Below, piece after piece: positions 18,901 through 26,913 of a DNA stretch of 64,000 nt. The stretch comes from Mucilaginibacter agri (lineage in GTDB: Bacteria; Bacteroidota; Bacteroidia; Sphingobacteriales; Sphingobacteriaceae). The stretch is taken from assembly GCF_009928685.1 (NCBI RefSeq), contig NZ_WWEO01000044.1, positions 434,001-498,000 on the forward strand, in the 5' to 3' direction. Under the pieces are notes generated by a model. It saw only the letters and a program-made list of their open reading frames with translations. It searched no databases and was not told the origin of the DNA. The translations under genes were made by a program, and so were the position numbers. Position 1 is the first letter of the stretch; every line of letters begins with the position of its first letter.

Positions 18901-19490
18901 CTTTCCACGTCATTAACGCATAGATACATGTCCAAATCACCATCATTATCGTAGTCGAAGAAATAGGCCATTGTTGAATGAAGATGGGCATTAAGTCCAT
19001 ATTCGGCAGCCATTTCCTTAAAGGTAGGTACTCCTTGTTTATTGTTACCCTGGTTAATATACAGCAGGTTTATTCTTTTGGTAGAATCGCTCAACAGCGT
19101 ATTACACACATAAATATCGGACCATCCATCGTTGTTAATATCCACAACAGCAACGCCCCTCGACCAACCACCTTTACCGGCAACGCCGGCCTGTGCAGTT
19201 ACATCGTCAAATTTAAAATCACCTTTGTTAAGATAAAGTTTGCTTGGTACGGCATTTCCTGTAAAATACAGATCTGGTTTGCCGTCTTTATTAAAATCGC
19301 CTACACCTACGCCGCTGCCGTTGTAAATATTTACGTCGTCGAGCGGGTTGATAGAATCCGATTCGGTTACTTTGTTATTGAAGGTAATACCAGAATACGA
19401 AGAAGGGATTTGCTCAAAAAGTGTTGCCTTATGGCAAGAAAAAATAGAAGCAGCAAAAAGAAAGAAACCGAAATAGTAAAAAAGCCTCAT
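15906..19490 (-). CDS. Giant FG-GAP/VCBS-repeat lipoprotein with ASPIC/UnbV (CRTAC) domain
   Basis: About 1194 residues. The ATG at 19490 gives a clean lipoprotein signal (MRLFYYFGF followed by IFSC); a TTG four codons upstream keeps the frame but is a poorer start. Two FG-GAP/VCBS propeller regions, with many DxNxDGxxD and DxDGDGDxD calcium loops, flank a central ASPIC/UnbV domain (roughly residues 535-610, including GIGAWANIYY and HFGLG). This CRTAC-like architecture is common in Bacteroidota surface proteins, where its role is unknown; adhesion or substrate docking is an inference. It follows the susD terminator, lies 2 nt before the haloperoxidase-fold gene and is probably exposed with SusCD. 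Its first codons lie 3 nt from a weak -7-like box. Confidence 0.88.
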   Translation of the reverse strand: MRLFYYFGFFLFAASIFSCHKATLFEQIPSSYSGITFNNKVTESDSINPLDDVNIYNGSGVGVGDFNKDGKPDLYFTGNAVPSKLYLNKGDFKFDDVTAQAGVAGKGGWSRGVAVVDINNDGWSDIYVCNTLLSDSTKRINLLYINQGNNKQGVPTFKEMAAEYGLNAHLHSTMAYFFDYDNDGDLDMYLCVNDVERNDNTTTFKPIIKDGSKASTGKLFRNDWNVALKHPVFTDVSKQAGITIEGYGHATSITDINNDGWKDIYVTNDFLSNNILYINNNDGTFTDESKLYFKHTAASSMGQDVADINNDGLPDVFELDMNPEDNYRKKMFMSPNAYQVYQNFDYYGYQYQYPRNTLQLNQGYGLSEGDSVSRPVFSEVAFLSGISQTDWSWCPLITDFDNDGYRDIVITNGYPRDVTDHDFTNFRNQAFQIATKKQVLDQIPVVKIPNYAFKNGGNLQFSDATKDWGLTVPTFSNGAVYADLDGDGDMDMIINNINDEALLYKNTLRDKDETKVDHHYLHVKFEGDKQNINGIGAWANIYYDHGKQQVYENTPYRGYLSTTTDIAHFGLGKVDKLDSVVIRWPNLKKQVLTNVKADQVLKVNIANANLPYSFTRPAIDRHAMFTEVTSARNVTYKHKDEDFVDFNYQKLLPHKLSEYAPATAVGDVNGDGFDDMIVGGNSKNPAQILLQQANGKFIQKNLVPVVNAGMQYSKDEGVLLFDADGDGDLDLYIASGGYENQPGSPNYRDRFYLNNGKGNFTEEQSAMPANFTSKLCVRAVDYDRDGDLDLFISGRVDPWNYPKPVSSIILRNDSKNGHVKFTDVSSTVAKDLKNIGLVCDATFSDIDNDGWPDLVLAGEWMPVTFLKNDKGVFKNVTAETGLSEKLGWWNTIAAGDFDHDGDIDYIVGNTGLNTFYKASDQYPVYMTANDVDHNGSYDAFASVYLKDKNGDMKEFPANTRDDVIKQVISTRVRYQNYKSFATATMDEFFTPEMRKGAVRVKANDLQSYYLRNDGGGKFTAIPLPIQAQMSELCGITVDDFDGDGNLDVAINGNDYSTEVTTGRYDAFNGLMLKGDGKGGFQPLSIMQSGIYIPGDGKSLVKLRGAMGSYMLAATQRLGAMKLFELKRPVKTVKIEPLDMFAVVKYKNGKSARFEFYNGSSFLSQSGRFFNIESNMLAVQVTNSQGKSRSINLNQ

Positions 19491-19524
19491 CTGCAAATTC
19501 AACCTGTTACTTATGTTAAGAAAA

Positions 19525-19550
19525 AAGGCGGAAACATACGTTTCCGCCTT
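19525..19550 (-). terminator. Strong hairpin between susD and the FG-GAP operon
   Basis: Perfect 11-bp stem (19525-19535 with 19540-19550) with loop ATAC, followed on the minus strand by a T-run (A-run 19521-19526). It lies 20 nt after the susD stop and about 35 nt before the next start, so it should cut most susCD transcripts and lower expression of the downstream lipoprotein genes. Confidence 0.85.
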
Positions 19551-19570
19551 GAATATAATTTTAAAAGCTA

Positions 19571-21394
19571 TTAATAACCAGGATTTTGTTTGATGTTACC
19601 ATGAGTAACGTCAATCTGTCCTTGTGGTACAGGATATAGCTCATTTCTTCCTTGAGTAAATACAGCACCTTTAATCAATGCAATTGGGAAGTTAGGAACT
19701 GCATTTTCGTGTGCTAAGTAATCGTTGATTTGTTTAGCCATGAAACCGGTACCCATTGGGCCACCATAGATACCATCCCAACGTTGTAAATCGAAGAAAC
19801 GGTGACCTTCCATACCTAACTCCAGACGACGCTCGAACTGAACCGCTGTACGTGCATAAGCTTTACCATTAGCAGTAAACTGACCAGTGTACAAACCTAC
19901 TTTGTAGTTAGCAGCAGGTGTAGTAGTATAACCGCCAGTTGGATTGCTTGCATCCAGATAAGTATGTACCCAGCCAGTTGCATCGGCAGCACGTGCACGC
20001 ACTTGGTTTACCAGTGCTTCAGCGTTAGCTAAGCTACCAATTTCAACCTCGCACTCAGCAGCCCATAGTATAACATCGGCATAACGGATAGCGTTGTAAC
20101 TTACTGCAGTCGACTGGTTTGGAGCCCAACCACCGTAAGTATCTGAAGTGGTAGCCTGCGCAGCTTTATAGTAAGCATTCTTGATTGGCATGTAAGCGCC
20201 ACCATCAGCCTGGTCACGAGCCCATGCAGCACCAGGGTTTAAACCCCAGTCAAGGTATGGAATACCACGACGACCTACAGACCAGTCTAAACGAGCATCA
20301 ATTGGGGTTGTTCCATCTGGAGTAAATGCAGCATCAGCAGCAACACCCTGGTCATTTTTAAAATCTGAGTTATTGTAAGTATCAAATAAAGGTAAACCAG
20401 TTGTAGGATCAACTTTAAATGCGTTTACAAAGCTGAATGATGGCTGGTAGAAACCGCAGCAAGTAGCAGGACCACCTGAAGGGAAGTTTAACACATCACC
20501 ACCGTTACCGTTGAAACCGTTAGAGTTATCATGTACAGATGATTGTACTACGAATACGCCTTCCGGACCGTTTTTAGTTAACGGGTTAAAGTTATCAGCA
20601 TATTTACCCAGTTTGTATTTAGCACCGGCAGCGGTCATACCATTAGCCATTACATCGTTCAATACAGCCAAAGCCTCAGTATACTTATGATCGAACATAT
20701 AAGCTTTAGCTAAAAATGCTTTAGCAGCCCATTTATTAGCACGACCAATTTGAGCCTGTTTATCTGGCAAAGCAGCTGCTGCAGCCAGGAAATCGGCCTC
20801 AATTTTATCCCAGATCGGGCCTGGGTTACCAATGTTGTAAGTACCGTTATCATAAGTAACAGTCTCATCAGCATAAGGTACGTTACGCCAGATCTTAGCA
20901 AGCTCCATTTCGTAGAAACCACGTAAAAAACGGGCTTCACCGGTTACCGTTGCAGCATAGGCAGCAGATACAGAACCATCTTTTACTTGTGGAAGCTCAC
21001 GGATAACGTCATTGGCACGTTGTACTCCATTAAACATTACCAACCATTTTGGGTTAAGGTAACCGTTTACAGAACCTGCAGTGTGCGACTCGATTTGAGC
21101 AGCACCCGGCTGGTCACCCGGAGTTGAACCTTTGTGAGCGTCATCAGCACCTACACCACCAAATACCCAGTTATTTGTAGCTGAGGTCCATGGATCTGAA
21201 GGGCCGCCCTCGTATACACCATCCAGTAATGAATATGCACCGATTAAGATACCGTCAACACCTGCTTTATTTGCAAGTACGGTTGAGTTAAGTGTTCCGG
21301 AAGGTGTCTTTTCCAGAAAGTTTTTACAAGAGTTTGCAGTGACAAGCAGTGCTAAAGCCCCTGGAATTATTAATTTATAATTGAATTTTTTCAT
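19571..21394 (-). CDS. RagB/SusD family nutrient-uptake outer-membrane lipoprotein
   Basis: Surface lipoprotein that captures ligand and closes over the SusC barrel. The 607 residues start with a lipoprotein signal (lipobox TANSC, Cys 23) followed by the usual SusD opening CKNFLEKTPSGTL. TPR-like helices occupy the N-terminal half (GEARFLRGFYEMELAKIWRNVPY is typical), and the C-terminal end has the family marks RRLELGMEGHRFFDLQRWD and the closing NPGY. It lies 22 nt downstream of susC. Its many aromatic and Gly-rich loops suggest a carbohydrate or similar ligand, but the type cannot be read. A hairpin terminator follows. Confidence 0.95.
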   Translation of the reverse strand: MKKFNYKLIIPGALALLVTANSCKNFLEKTPSGTLNSTVLANKAGVDGILIGAYSLLDGVYEGGPSDPWTSATNNWVFGGVGADDAHKGSTPGDQPGAAQIESHTAGSVNGYLNPKWLVMFNGVQRANDVIRELPQVKDGSVSAAYAATVTGEARFLRGFYEMELAKIWRNVPYADETVTYDNGTYNIGNPGPIWDKIEADFLAAAAALPDKQAQIGRANKWAAKAFLAKAYMFDHKYTEALAVLNDVMANGMTAAGAKYKLGKYADNFNPLTKNGPEGVFVVQSSVHDNSNGFNGNGGDVLNFPSGGPATCCGFYQPSFSFVNAFKVDPTTGLPLFDTYNNSDFKNDQGVAADAAFTPDGTTPIDARLDWSVGRRGIPYLDWGLNPGAAWARDQADGGAYMPIKNAYYKAAQATTSDTYGGWAPNQSTAVSYNAIRYADVILWAAECEVEIGSLANAEALVNQVRARAADATGWVHTYLDASNPTGGYTTTPAANYKVGLYTGQFTANGKAYARTAVQFERRLELGMEGHRFFDLQRWDGIYGGPMGTGFMAKQINDYLAHENAVPNFPIALIKGAVFTQGRNELYPVPQGQIDVTHGNIKQNPGY

Positions 21395-21416
21395 GACAAT
21401 TTTTTCCTTTCAGTTG

Positions 21417-24400
21417 TTAAAAAGTTAATCTCGCGCCCAGTAAGAATAAACGTTGGTTGTTTGGATAGTTACCATAATCAATACCTGCGTTAGGAGTTGC
21501 ACCACCTGCTACTGAGGTAGACGGCTGAATTTCAGGATCTAAACCAGTGTATTTTGTAACAGTGAAAAGGTTGGTTGCCTGAATGTAGATATTTAATTTA
21601 TCAACACCAACGCGTTTTAATTGGTTAGCACCGAAAGTATAACCTAACTGCATTGTTTTAGCTTTAAAGAAAGATCCGTTCTCAACATAGTATGAGTTAG
21701 ATTGCTGATCTGTACTGAATGAGCTTGTTAGTTCTGCTTTAGGTGTTTTAGGAGTTAAGTTAGTTGGAGACCAGGCATTGTTTAACAAATCATTGCTTTT
21801 GTTACCTGTTAAAGTACTGTAGAAATTAGTCCAGTATTTAATGTAGTTGTAATCTTTGTTACCTTGTGAGCCATAGAATACAGCTGTAAAGTCAAAGTGT
21901 TTGTAGTTTAACATTACGTTTAAACCGTAAGTAAAGTCAGGGCTAGGGTTACCAATGTTGGTACGGTCCTTATCTGTGATTTTACCATCGCCATCAATAT
22001 CTGCAAATTTGAAACGGCCAGGAGCAGCATCAGTTTGAGTTGGAGAAGCAGCAACATCAGCAGCATCTCTGAAATAACCGATTTGTTTGTAACCGAAGAA
22101 TGCACCAATTGGCTGGCCAAGTTGTTGACGAACTAAAGTACCTATACGGCTACCTTGTTGATCAAAACTTGCTTCAAGCGCGGTAATTTTGTTTTTATAA
22201 GCGCTGAAGTTACCGGTTAAGTTGTAAGTGAAATCACTACCTGCACGGCCATGATAAGTAAGTGCAGCTTCAAAACCTTTATTGGTTACAGTACCATTAT
22301 TAACATATGGAGCAGCGCCACCACCAACTGTTGCTGGCAAAGTAACGTTTACCAACAGGTTGGTTGATTTTTTAACGAAATAGTCGAAGCTGATATCAAA
22401 TTTGTTGTTTAAGATAGTAGCATCAAAACCACCATCGCTGATTTTATCAGTTTCCCAGGTAGTTTTAGTGTTACCCAACTGAGTATTGTAGAAACCTTGT
22501 TGAGAGCTGTTGATAGAACCATCAATAGCATAGTATGATTTACTTGGAGCAGCACCGAATAAGGTTAAGTTGTTTGAACCTGGTGTGTTAGCATTGTTAC
22601 CTGCCTCACCGTAGCTACCACGGATCTTCAAATCATTTAACCAACTTACACCTTTCAAGAAATCTTCTTGCGAAATACGCCATGCTAAGTTAACAGCCGG
22701 GAAAGTACCCCATTTTCTGCCATCGGCAAATGCAGAGAAACCATCACGACGAACTGTTGCACCCAAGATGTATTTATCGTTAAAGATATAATCTAAACGG
22801 GCAAATACAGACTGAGTTGAAGTAGGCTGGAAGCTCACACCGCTATCTACAACTTTATTTGCAGTAGCTGCGGTTAAAGAAGCATAGTAAGGATCTGTTG
22901 AGAATAAGCTGTTACCAGAGCCGCTCATGATACGGTTCATGTTGTCTTTTTGCTCGTAACCAACAATTGCATTAATATTATGCTTGCCAATTATTTGTTT
23001 GTAATTGATAGTGTTACTCCAGTTGTAGTTGGTGAAATAACCAGAACCTTCACCTGTAGAGTTAGCTACAGCGTGGTTTTCACCGCTTTCGTAAGTGTTA
23101 GTAGCAATGTTTCTGTAGTAGTAAGTACTTGTACCACCAGCGATCATGGTTTTAGCGGTAAAGTATTTTAAGAAATCTGCCTCTAAATACGCTGAACCTT
23201 GTACGTTGAATGATTTTGATACGTTGTTTTTAGTTCTGTCCTGGCGAGCTACCGGGTTATTTGCGTTACCCAATTGAGCTGTACCAGCATAAGTACCACC
23301 GTAGTTACCACCGATATCATAAACCGGAATTTGTGGTTGGATACGGTAGATATAAGATGTAGAGTTACCCTCGTTGTTGTTATCACCAATGTTACCTGGT
23401 CTTTGGGTAACATAAGCCTGCAAGTTTTCACCTACACGAACGTGGTTTTTAACGTTGAAAACAGTGTTAACACGTGCCTGGTATCTTTTGTAGTAAGTAT
23501 CTATTAATGTACCTTTTTGATCTAAATAACCTAAAGAGAAGTAATAGGCATTTTTATCATTAGCACCTTGTGCGGTAACAGTGTGGCTTTGTTGGAAAGC
23601 TGGTTTATACACTTCGTGGAACCAATCAGTACCTGCTTTGTTAAATTTCTGGATCAGATAGTCGTTACCAGGATTTTGAGCGTCAAACTTATATAAGTTC
23701 GGGTTTACAGCTGCAGCGCCTTCATTAGCATAACCTTTTGAAGACGGGCCTTGATAACCGTAATCATAAAACTGACCGTTTGCTTGTAATAAAGCGTTGG
23801 TTGGGTCAACCTGTTTTACCAATTGAGCATAGCCGGTACCATTAAGCAAATTAAATGGATTACCACCTAAAGGGCGTTGAGTACCAATGTAGCCATCGTA
23901 GCTAATGGTTGATTTACCTTGTTTACCTTTTTTAGTAGTGATTACCACAACACCGTTACCACCCGCAATACCGTAAATAGCCGCAGCACCCGCATCTTTC
24001 AATACGCTGATAGACTCGATATCGTTAGGGTTAAGATCGTTCATACTGTTAGTTTGAACTCCGTCAATAACGTACAATGGAGCATTGTTACCAAAGTTAC
24101 TTATACCACGTACAGTTACGCTTGATGCTTCACCAGGACCACCCTGAGAAACAACCGTAACACCCGCAGCCTGACCTTGTAACAACTGATCTGAAGACGC
24201 AGTTGGTAATTGTTTAGCTGCAGTAACATCTACAGTAGCAACCGCACCGGCGATATCTTTTTTACGTTGAGAGGTGTAACCGGTAACTACAACCTCGTTT
24301 AGAGAATTGTTACCAACTACTAATGTAATAGGATAGTTTGGAGCGCCTGTTACTTTAACTTCCTGGGTTGTGTAACCCACATAGGTAACTACCAGTACCT

Positions 24401-24620
24401 GGCCCGAGGTGGCACTAAGGGTAAAATTACCGTTAACATCAGTTACAGTACCAATGGTTGTACCTTTAATGCGGATTGCCGCACCAACCACCGGTTGCTT
24501 GTCATCACTGCCAATTACTTTACCAGTGATCTTTGTTTGAGCTGTAACTGCCAATGAAGAGAGTATGCAGCATAGTAGCAAGCATAACACCCTTACCTTG
24601 AGGAGTAAACTTTTAAACAT
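21417..24620 (-). CDS. SusC/RagA family TonB-linked outer-membrane receptor
   Basis: Active transporter of the outer membrane, 1067 residues. A signal peptide ending near AVTAQ is followed directly by a carboxypeptidase-regulatory-like domain (ITGKVIGSDDKQPVVGA onward, about residues 30-110), then the TonB-box/plug region with VVVTGYTSQRKKDIAGAV and the SusC signature LYVIDGVQ, then a 22-strand barrel ending in the aromatic LLGARLTF. There is no N-terminal STN domain, so it should not signal to an ECF sigma/anti-sigma pair; control by the divergent Nudix-type regulator is the natural alternative. First gene of the locus, with a very long 5' non-coding region. Confidence 0.96.
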   Translation of the reverse strand: MFKSLLLKVRVLCLLLCCILSSLAVTAQTKITGKVIGSDDKQPVVGAAIRIKGTTIGTVTDVNGNFTLSATSGQVLVVTYVGYTTQEVKVTGAPNYPITLVVGNNSLNEVVVTGYTSQRKKDIAGAVATVDVTAAKQLPTASSDQLLQGQAAGVTVVSQGGPGEASSVTVRGISNFGNNAPLYVIDGVQTNSMNDLNPNDIESISVLKDAGAAAIYGIAGGNGVVVITTKKGKQGKSTISYDGYIGTQRPLGGNPFNLLNGTGYAQLVKQVDPTNALLQANGQFYDYGYQGPSSKGYANEGAAAVNPNLYKFDAQNPGNDYLIQKFNKAGTDWFHEVYKPAFQQSHTVTAQGANDKNAYYFSLGYLDQKGTLIDTYYKRYQARVNTVFNVKNHVRVGENLQAYVTQRPGNIGDNNNEGNSTSYIYRIQPQIPVYDIGGNYGGTYAGTAQLGNANNPVARQDRTKNNVSKSFNVQGSAYLEADFLKYFTAKTMIAGGTSTYYYRNIATNTYESGENHAVANSTGEGSGYFTNYNWSNTINYKQIIGKHNINAIVGYEQKDNMNRIMSGSGNSLFSTDPYYASLTAATANKVVDSGVSFQPTSTQSVFARLDYIFNDKYILGATVRRDGFSAFADGRKWGTFPAVNLAWRISQEDFLKGVSWLNDLKIRGSYGEAGNNANTPGSNNLTLFGAAPSKSYYAIDGSINSSQQGFYNTQLGNTKTTWETDKISDGGFDATILNNKFDISFDYFVKKSTNLLVNVTLPATVGGGAAPYVNNGTVTNKGFEAALTYHGRAGSDFTYNLTGNFSAYKNKITALEASFDQQGSRIGTLVRQQLGQPIGAFFGYKQIGYFRDAADVAASPTQTDAAPGRFKFADIDGDGKITDKDRTNIGNPSPDFTYGLNVMLNYKHFDFTAVFYGSQGNKDYNYIKYWTNFYSTLTGNKSNDLLNNAWSPTNLTPKTPKAELTSSFSTDQQSNSYYVENGSFFKAKTMQLGYTFGANQLKRVGVDKLNIYIQATNLFTVTKYTGLDPEIQPSTSVAGGATPNAGIDYGNYPNNQRLFLLGARLTF

Positions 24621-24710
24621 GAGATTGAGATTTTAGTTGATTAATTTAATTGATTTATTATTTGAGCTTATTTGTTGAGAGAGACAAAGCATCATACAAT
24701 AATCCAAACC

Positions 24711-24741
24711 CCTAAGGGCCCGAATCGAAGATACCCTTAGG
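24711..24741 (-). promoter_or_regulatory. Hairpin in the presumed susC leader
   Basis: CCTAAGGG at 24711-24718 pairs perfectly with CCCTTAGG at 24734-24741 across a 15-nt loop, 91 nt upstream of the susC ATG. There is no T-run on the susC-sense strand after it, so it is not a standard terminator; a leader stem or operator is possible. Confidence 0.4.
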
Positions 24742-24967
24742 AGAAACATAGCGCCGCGTGACTGCACCAGTGTTTTTTACCCGAAGAAATTTAAGTAAAG
24801 GTTTTACCATAGTTTGCTATTAGTTACAAAAACTGATTTAACGTATTCATTTTTAACCCAAAATTTGAATCGTATTCTTAATCTTTTTCTGTTATAATAA
24901 TATCAGGTTTTTAAACTATTCCTGCTTAGTTATATTATATAATTGGCTTAATCCTAATGTAGATTAA

Positions 24968-25050
24968 GTGTAGGGCTTACACAAGCGGTTTTGCAGAATT
25001 GTTATTAATTTAAAAAATGACTGATTTTAAAACATAAGTGTAAAGTACAC
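24968..25050. promoter_or_regulatory. Paired inverted repeats, candidate operators
   Basis: GTGTA-N5-TACAC (24968-24982) and GTGTA-N3-TACAC (25038-25050), both preceded by TAA, 70 nt apart (start to start). Both are candidates for sites of the divergent Nudix-type regulator; the different spacer length argues for caution. Confidence 0.35.
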
Positions 25051-25324
25051 ACCCTGATTTTTTAGATTAATATTAAAACTATCCTTATACGATTGTCATT
25101 TTAATAACAGCCTTTTGTAACAAAACCGATGTATTTAAACCAAAAACAGGTGGTTTGTTAAGCAATTTTTGAATTTGCCTTAACATAATTTAAACATACA
25201 CGATTTTTTCATCGTTCAAAATGCGACAACCGATACCGTTTGATATGTTAAAATTTCATTAACAATAGCATCAAAATACTACTAGTTGTGTTATCGCTAT
25301 TTAAAATATATTACCCACATTTGA

Positions 25325-25340
25325 TAACAATAAATTGTTA
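25325..25340. promoter_or_regulatory. 16-bp palindrome beside the regulator start
   Basis: TAACAAT-AA-ATTGTTA, a perfect inverted repeat ending 15 nt before the ATG of the NrtR-like gene. The position suits autoregulation, but AT-rich palindromes arise easily by chance. Confidence 0.35.
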
Positions 25341-25355
25341 ATAGCTAATTATTAA

Positions 25356-26117
25356 ATGTTTACAAGACAGGAATTAATCGAATACACACGCGAAGCCAAA
25401 GAAAAATGGCTTAACCATATATCTGTTGATTGTGTTGTATTTGGATTTCATGAAGGGCAATTGAAGGTATTGCTGCTAAAAATGAAGGATGAGCAAAAAT
25501 GGTATTTACCTGGCGGCTTTGTATTGAAAGAAGAACTCCTGGACGATGCCGCCAACCGCATCCTAAATGAGCGTACCGGTCTCGATCATATTTTTTTACA
25601 GCAATTTCATGTATTTGGCGATCCGCAGCGTTCGCGACCACATTATGATATGTATAAGGATGTTGCCGACCCACAGGATAATTGGTTTAGTAACCGTTTT
25701 ATAACTATAGGATATTATGCACTGGTTGATTTTTATAATACGGTTCCCGCGCCCGACGCTTTATCCGAAATATGCACGTGGTGCAGCCTGGATGCGCTTC
25801 CGATATTTAACCTGGATCACAAATTGATTTTAGATAATGCGCTTTATGCACTGCGAGTGCAGTTAAATTATCAACCAATTGGTTACAATCTGATGCCGCA
25901 TGAGTTTACCATGCCCGAGTTGCAAAAACTTTACGAAACTATACTAGATAAAAGACTGGATCGCCGGAATTTTCAACGAAAAATATTAGCCTTCGATATT
26001 TTAACCCGGTCGGAACATCAACGCAAAGGCGGCGCTCATAAAGCACCGTATCTATATTCGTTTAATTTGGAAAAATATCAGCAGGCTTTAAAAGAAGGTT
26101 TGGCTGCTGGTTGGTAA
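25356..26117 (+). CDS. NrtR/AraR-type transcriptional regulator with degenerate Nudix domain
   Basis: A 253-residue protein with an N-terminal Nudix domain (about residues 20-150) and a C-terminal winged helix (about 170-250, with FTMPELQKLYETILDKRLDRRNFQRK typical of the NrtR DNA-binding domain). The Nudix box at 54-76 keeps Gly54, Glu60, Arg68, Glu72 and Gly75, but two catalytic Glu positions are Ile69 and Arg73, so hydrolysis is unlikely and the domain probably senses a small molecule. Known relatives sense ADP-ribose (NrtR) or L-arabinose (AraR of Bacteroides). It is transcribed away from susC across a long control region, which suggests it regulates that locus and perhaps itself. The effector is unknown. 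Confidence 0.85.
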   Translation: MFTRQELIEYTREAKEKWLNHISVDCVVFGFHEGQLKVLLLKMKDEQKWYLPGGFVLKEELLDDAANRILNERTGLDHIFLQQFHVFGDPQRSRPHYDMYKDVADPQDNWFSNRFITIGYYALVDFYNTVPAPDALSEICTWCSLDALPIFNLDHKLILDNALYALRVQLNYQPIGYNLMPHEFTMPELQKLYETILDKRLDRRNFQRKILAFDILTRSEHQRKGGAHKAPYLYSFNLEKYQQALKEGLAAGW

Positions 26118-26148
26118 CGCTTTTATAATAGGTATTAGATCTGGCCTA

Positions 26149-26913
26149 TCAGATGGTGAGTTTTAATCCATCATAGGCCAGGTAAATATTATCCGGTAAT
26201 TCTGAACTCACATCAGCATGTTTTCCCAAACGGTGGCTTATGTGAGTAAAATAAGTCTGCTCTGCTCCTATCTCCTGCGCAAAAGCGATCGCTTCGTCGA
26301 ACGTGAAATGCGAAATATGGCTTTGGCGTTGCAGGGCATTAATTACTAATATTTTACTCCCCCTTATTTTTTCTTTCTCAATGTCGCTTACTGTTTTAGC
26401 ATCAGTGATATAGGTAAAATCTTTAATTCGGAATCCCAACACCGGTAGTTTATAGTGCATCACCTCTATGGGCGTTAAATGAATATCGCCGATATCAAAA
26501 GGGGCGTTCTCATTTATGGTATGCAAGTTTACTTGTGGAGTACCCGGATATTTAAAATCAGCAAAAACATAATAAAATTCTCGTTTCAATGATGCCTGCA
26601 CACGCTCTGACGCATACACATCTATGGCCGATTGTTGCTTAAAATTAAAAGCGCGAATGTCGTCCATGCCGGCAATGTGGTCCTTGTGTTCGTGCGTAAA
26701 AACAATGGCATCGAGGTGCATAACTTTTTCACGCAACATTTGATACCTAAAGTCGGGCCCCGAATCTATCACTACAACCTTCTCTTCACTTTCTACCAAA
26801 ATAGAGGTACGCAGTCGTTTATCATGCTTGTCGGTCGACATGCATACCTCGCAAGTGCAGGCTATAACGGGTACACCCTGTGAAGTTCCGGTTCCTAAAA
26901 AAGTTATGGTCAC
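26149..26913 (-). CDS. MBL-fold metallo-hydrolase (PhnP-like)
   Basis: A 254-residue cytoplasmic metallo-beta-lactamase-fold phosphodiesterase-like enzyme. It has GTGTSQGVP near the N-terminus, a Cys cluster CTCEVC typical of PhnP-like members, the metal motif THEHKDH in the first half, and a later FTHISHRLG segment supplying further ligands. PhnP relatives cleave cyclic ribose phosphates; this Bacteroidota branch is uncharacterised. The start codon overlaps the stop of the 90-residue gene upstream by 4 nt (26910-26913), so the two are translationally coupled. It converges with the Nudix-type regulator, 31 nt away, with no strong hairpin between them. Confidence 0.9.
   Translation of the reverse strand: MTITFLGTGTSQGVPVIACTCEVCMSTDKHDKRLRTSILVESEEKVVVIDSGPDFRYQMLREKVMHLDAIVFTHEHKDHIAGMDDIRAFNFKQQSAIDVYASERVQASLKREFYYVFADFKYPGTPQVNLHTINENAPFDIGDIHLTPIEVMHYKLPVLGFRIKDFTYITDAKTVSDIEKEKIRGSKILVINALQRQSHISHFTFDEAIAFAQEIGAEQTYFTHISHRLGKHADVSSELPDNIYLAYDGLKLTI

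Larger units (their letters stand above)
24621..25355. promoter_or_regulatory. 735-nt divergent non-coding control region
   Basis: The only stretch over 300 nt without a gene. It separates susC (minus) from the NrtR-like regulator (plus) and is AT-rich. It contains a GC-rich hairpin (24711-24741), two GTGTA/TACAC inverted repeats (24968-24982, 25038-25050), an imperfect inverted repeat beginning GTTAAG and ending CTTAAC (25157-25184), and a 16-bp palindrome next to the regulator start (25325-25340). No open frame of convincing quality, no tRNA-like fold and no exact TAnnTTTG box facing either gene was found. Confidence 0.6.

Noticed and set aside
18978..19574. 198-codon plus-strand frame opposite the giant FG-GAP gene
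   Set aside because: Hydrophobic shadow translation of the calcium-loop repeats on the other strand; no promoter or start context.
21417..24620. ECF sigma/anti-sigma control of susC
   Set aside because: No STN domain in SusC and no sigma or FecR-like gene nearby.
24711..24741. Riboswitch upstream of susC
   Set aside because: The single 8-bp stem with a 15-nt loop does not resemble any riboswitch fold I know; kept only as an unspecified leader hairpin.
24930..24942. TTATATTATATAA palindrome in the susC control region
   Set aside because: Pure A/T palindromes of this length are expected by chance in AT-rich DNA.
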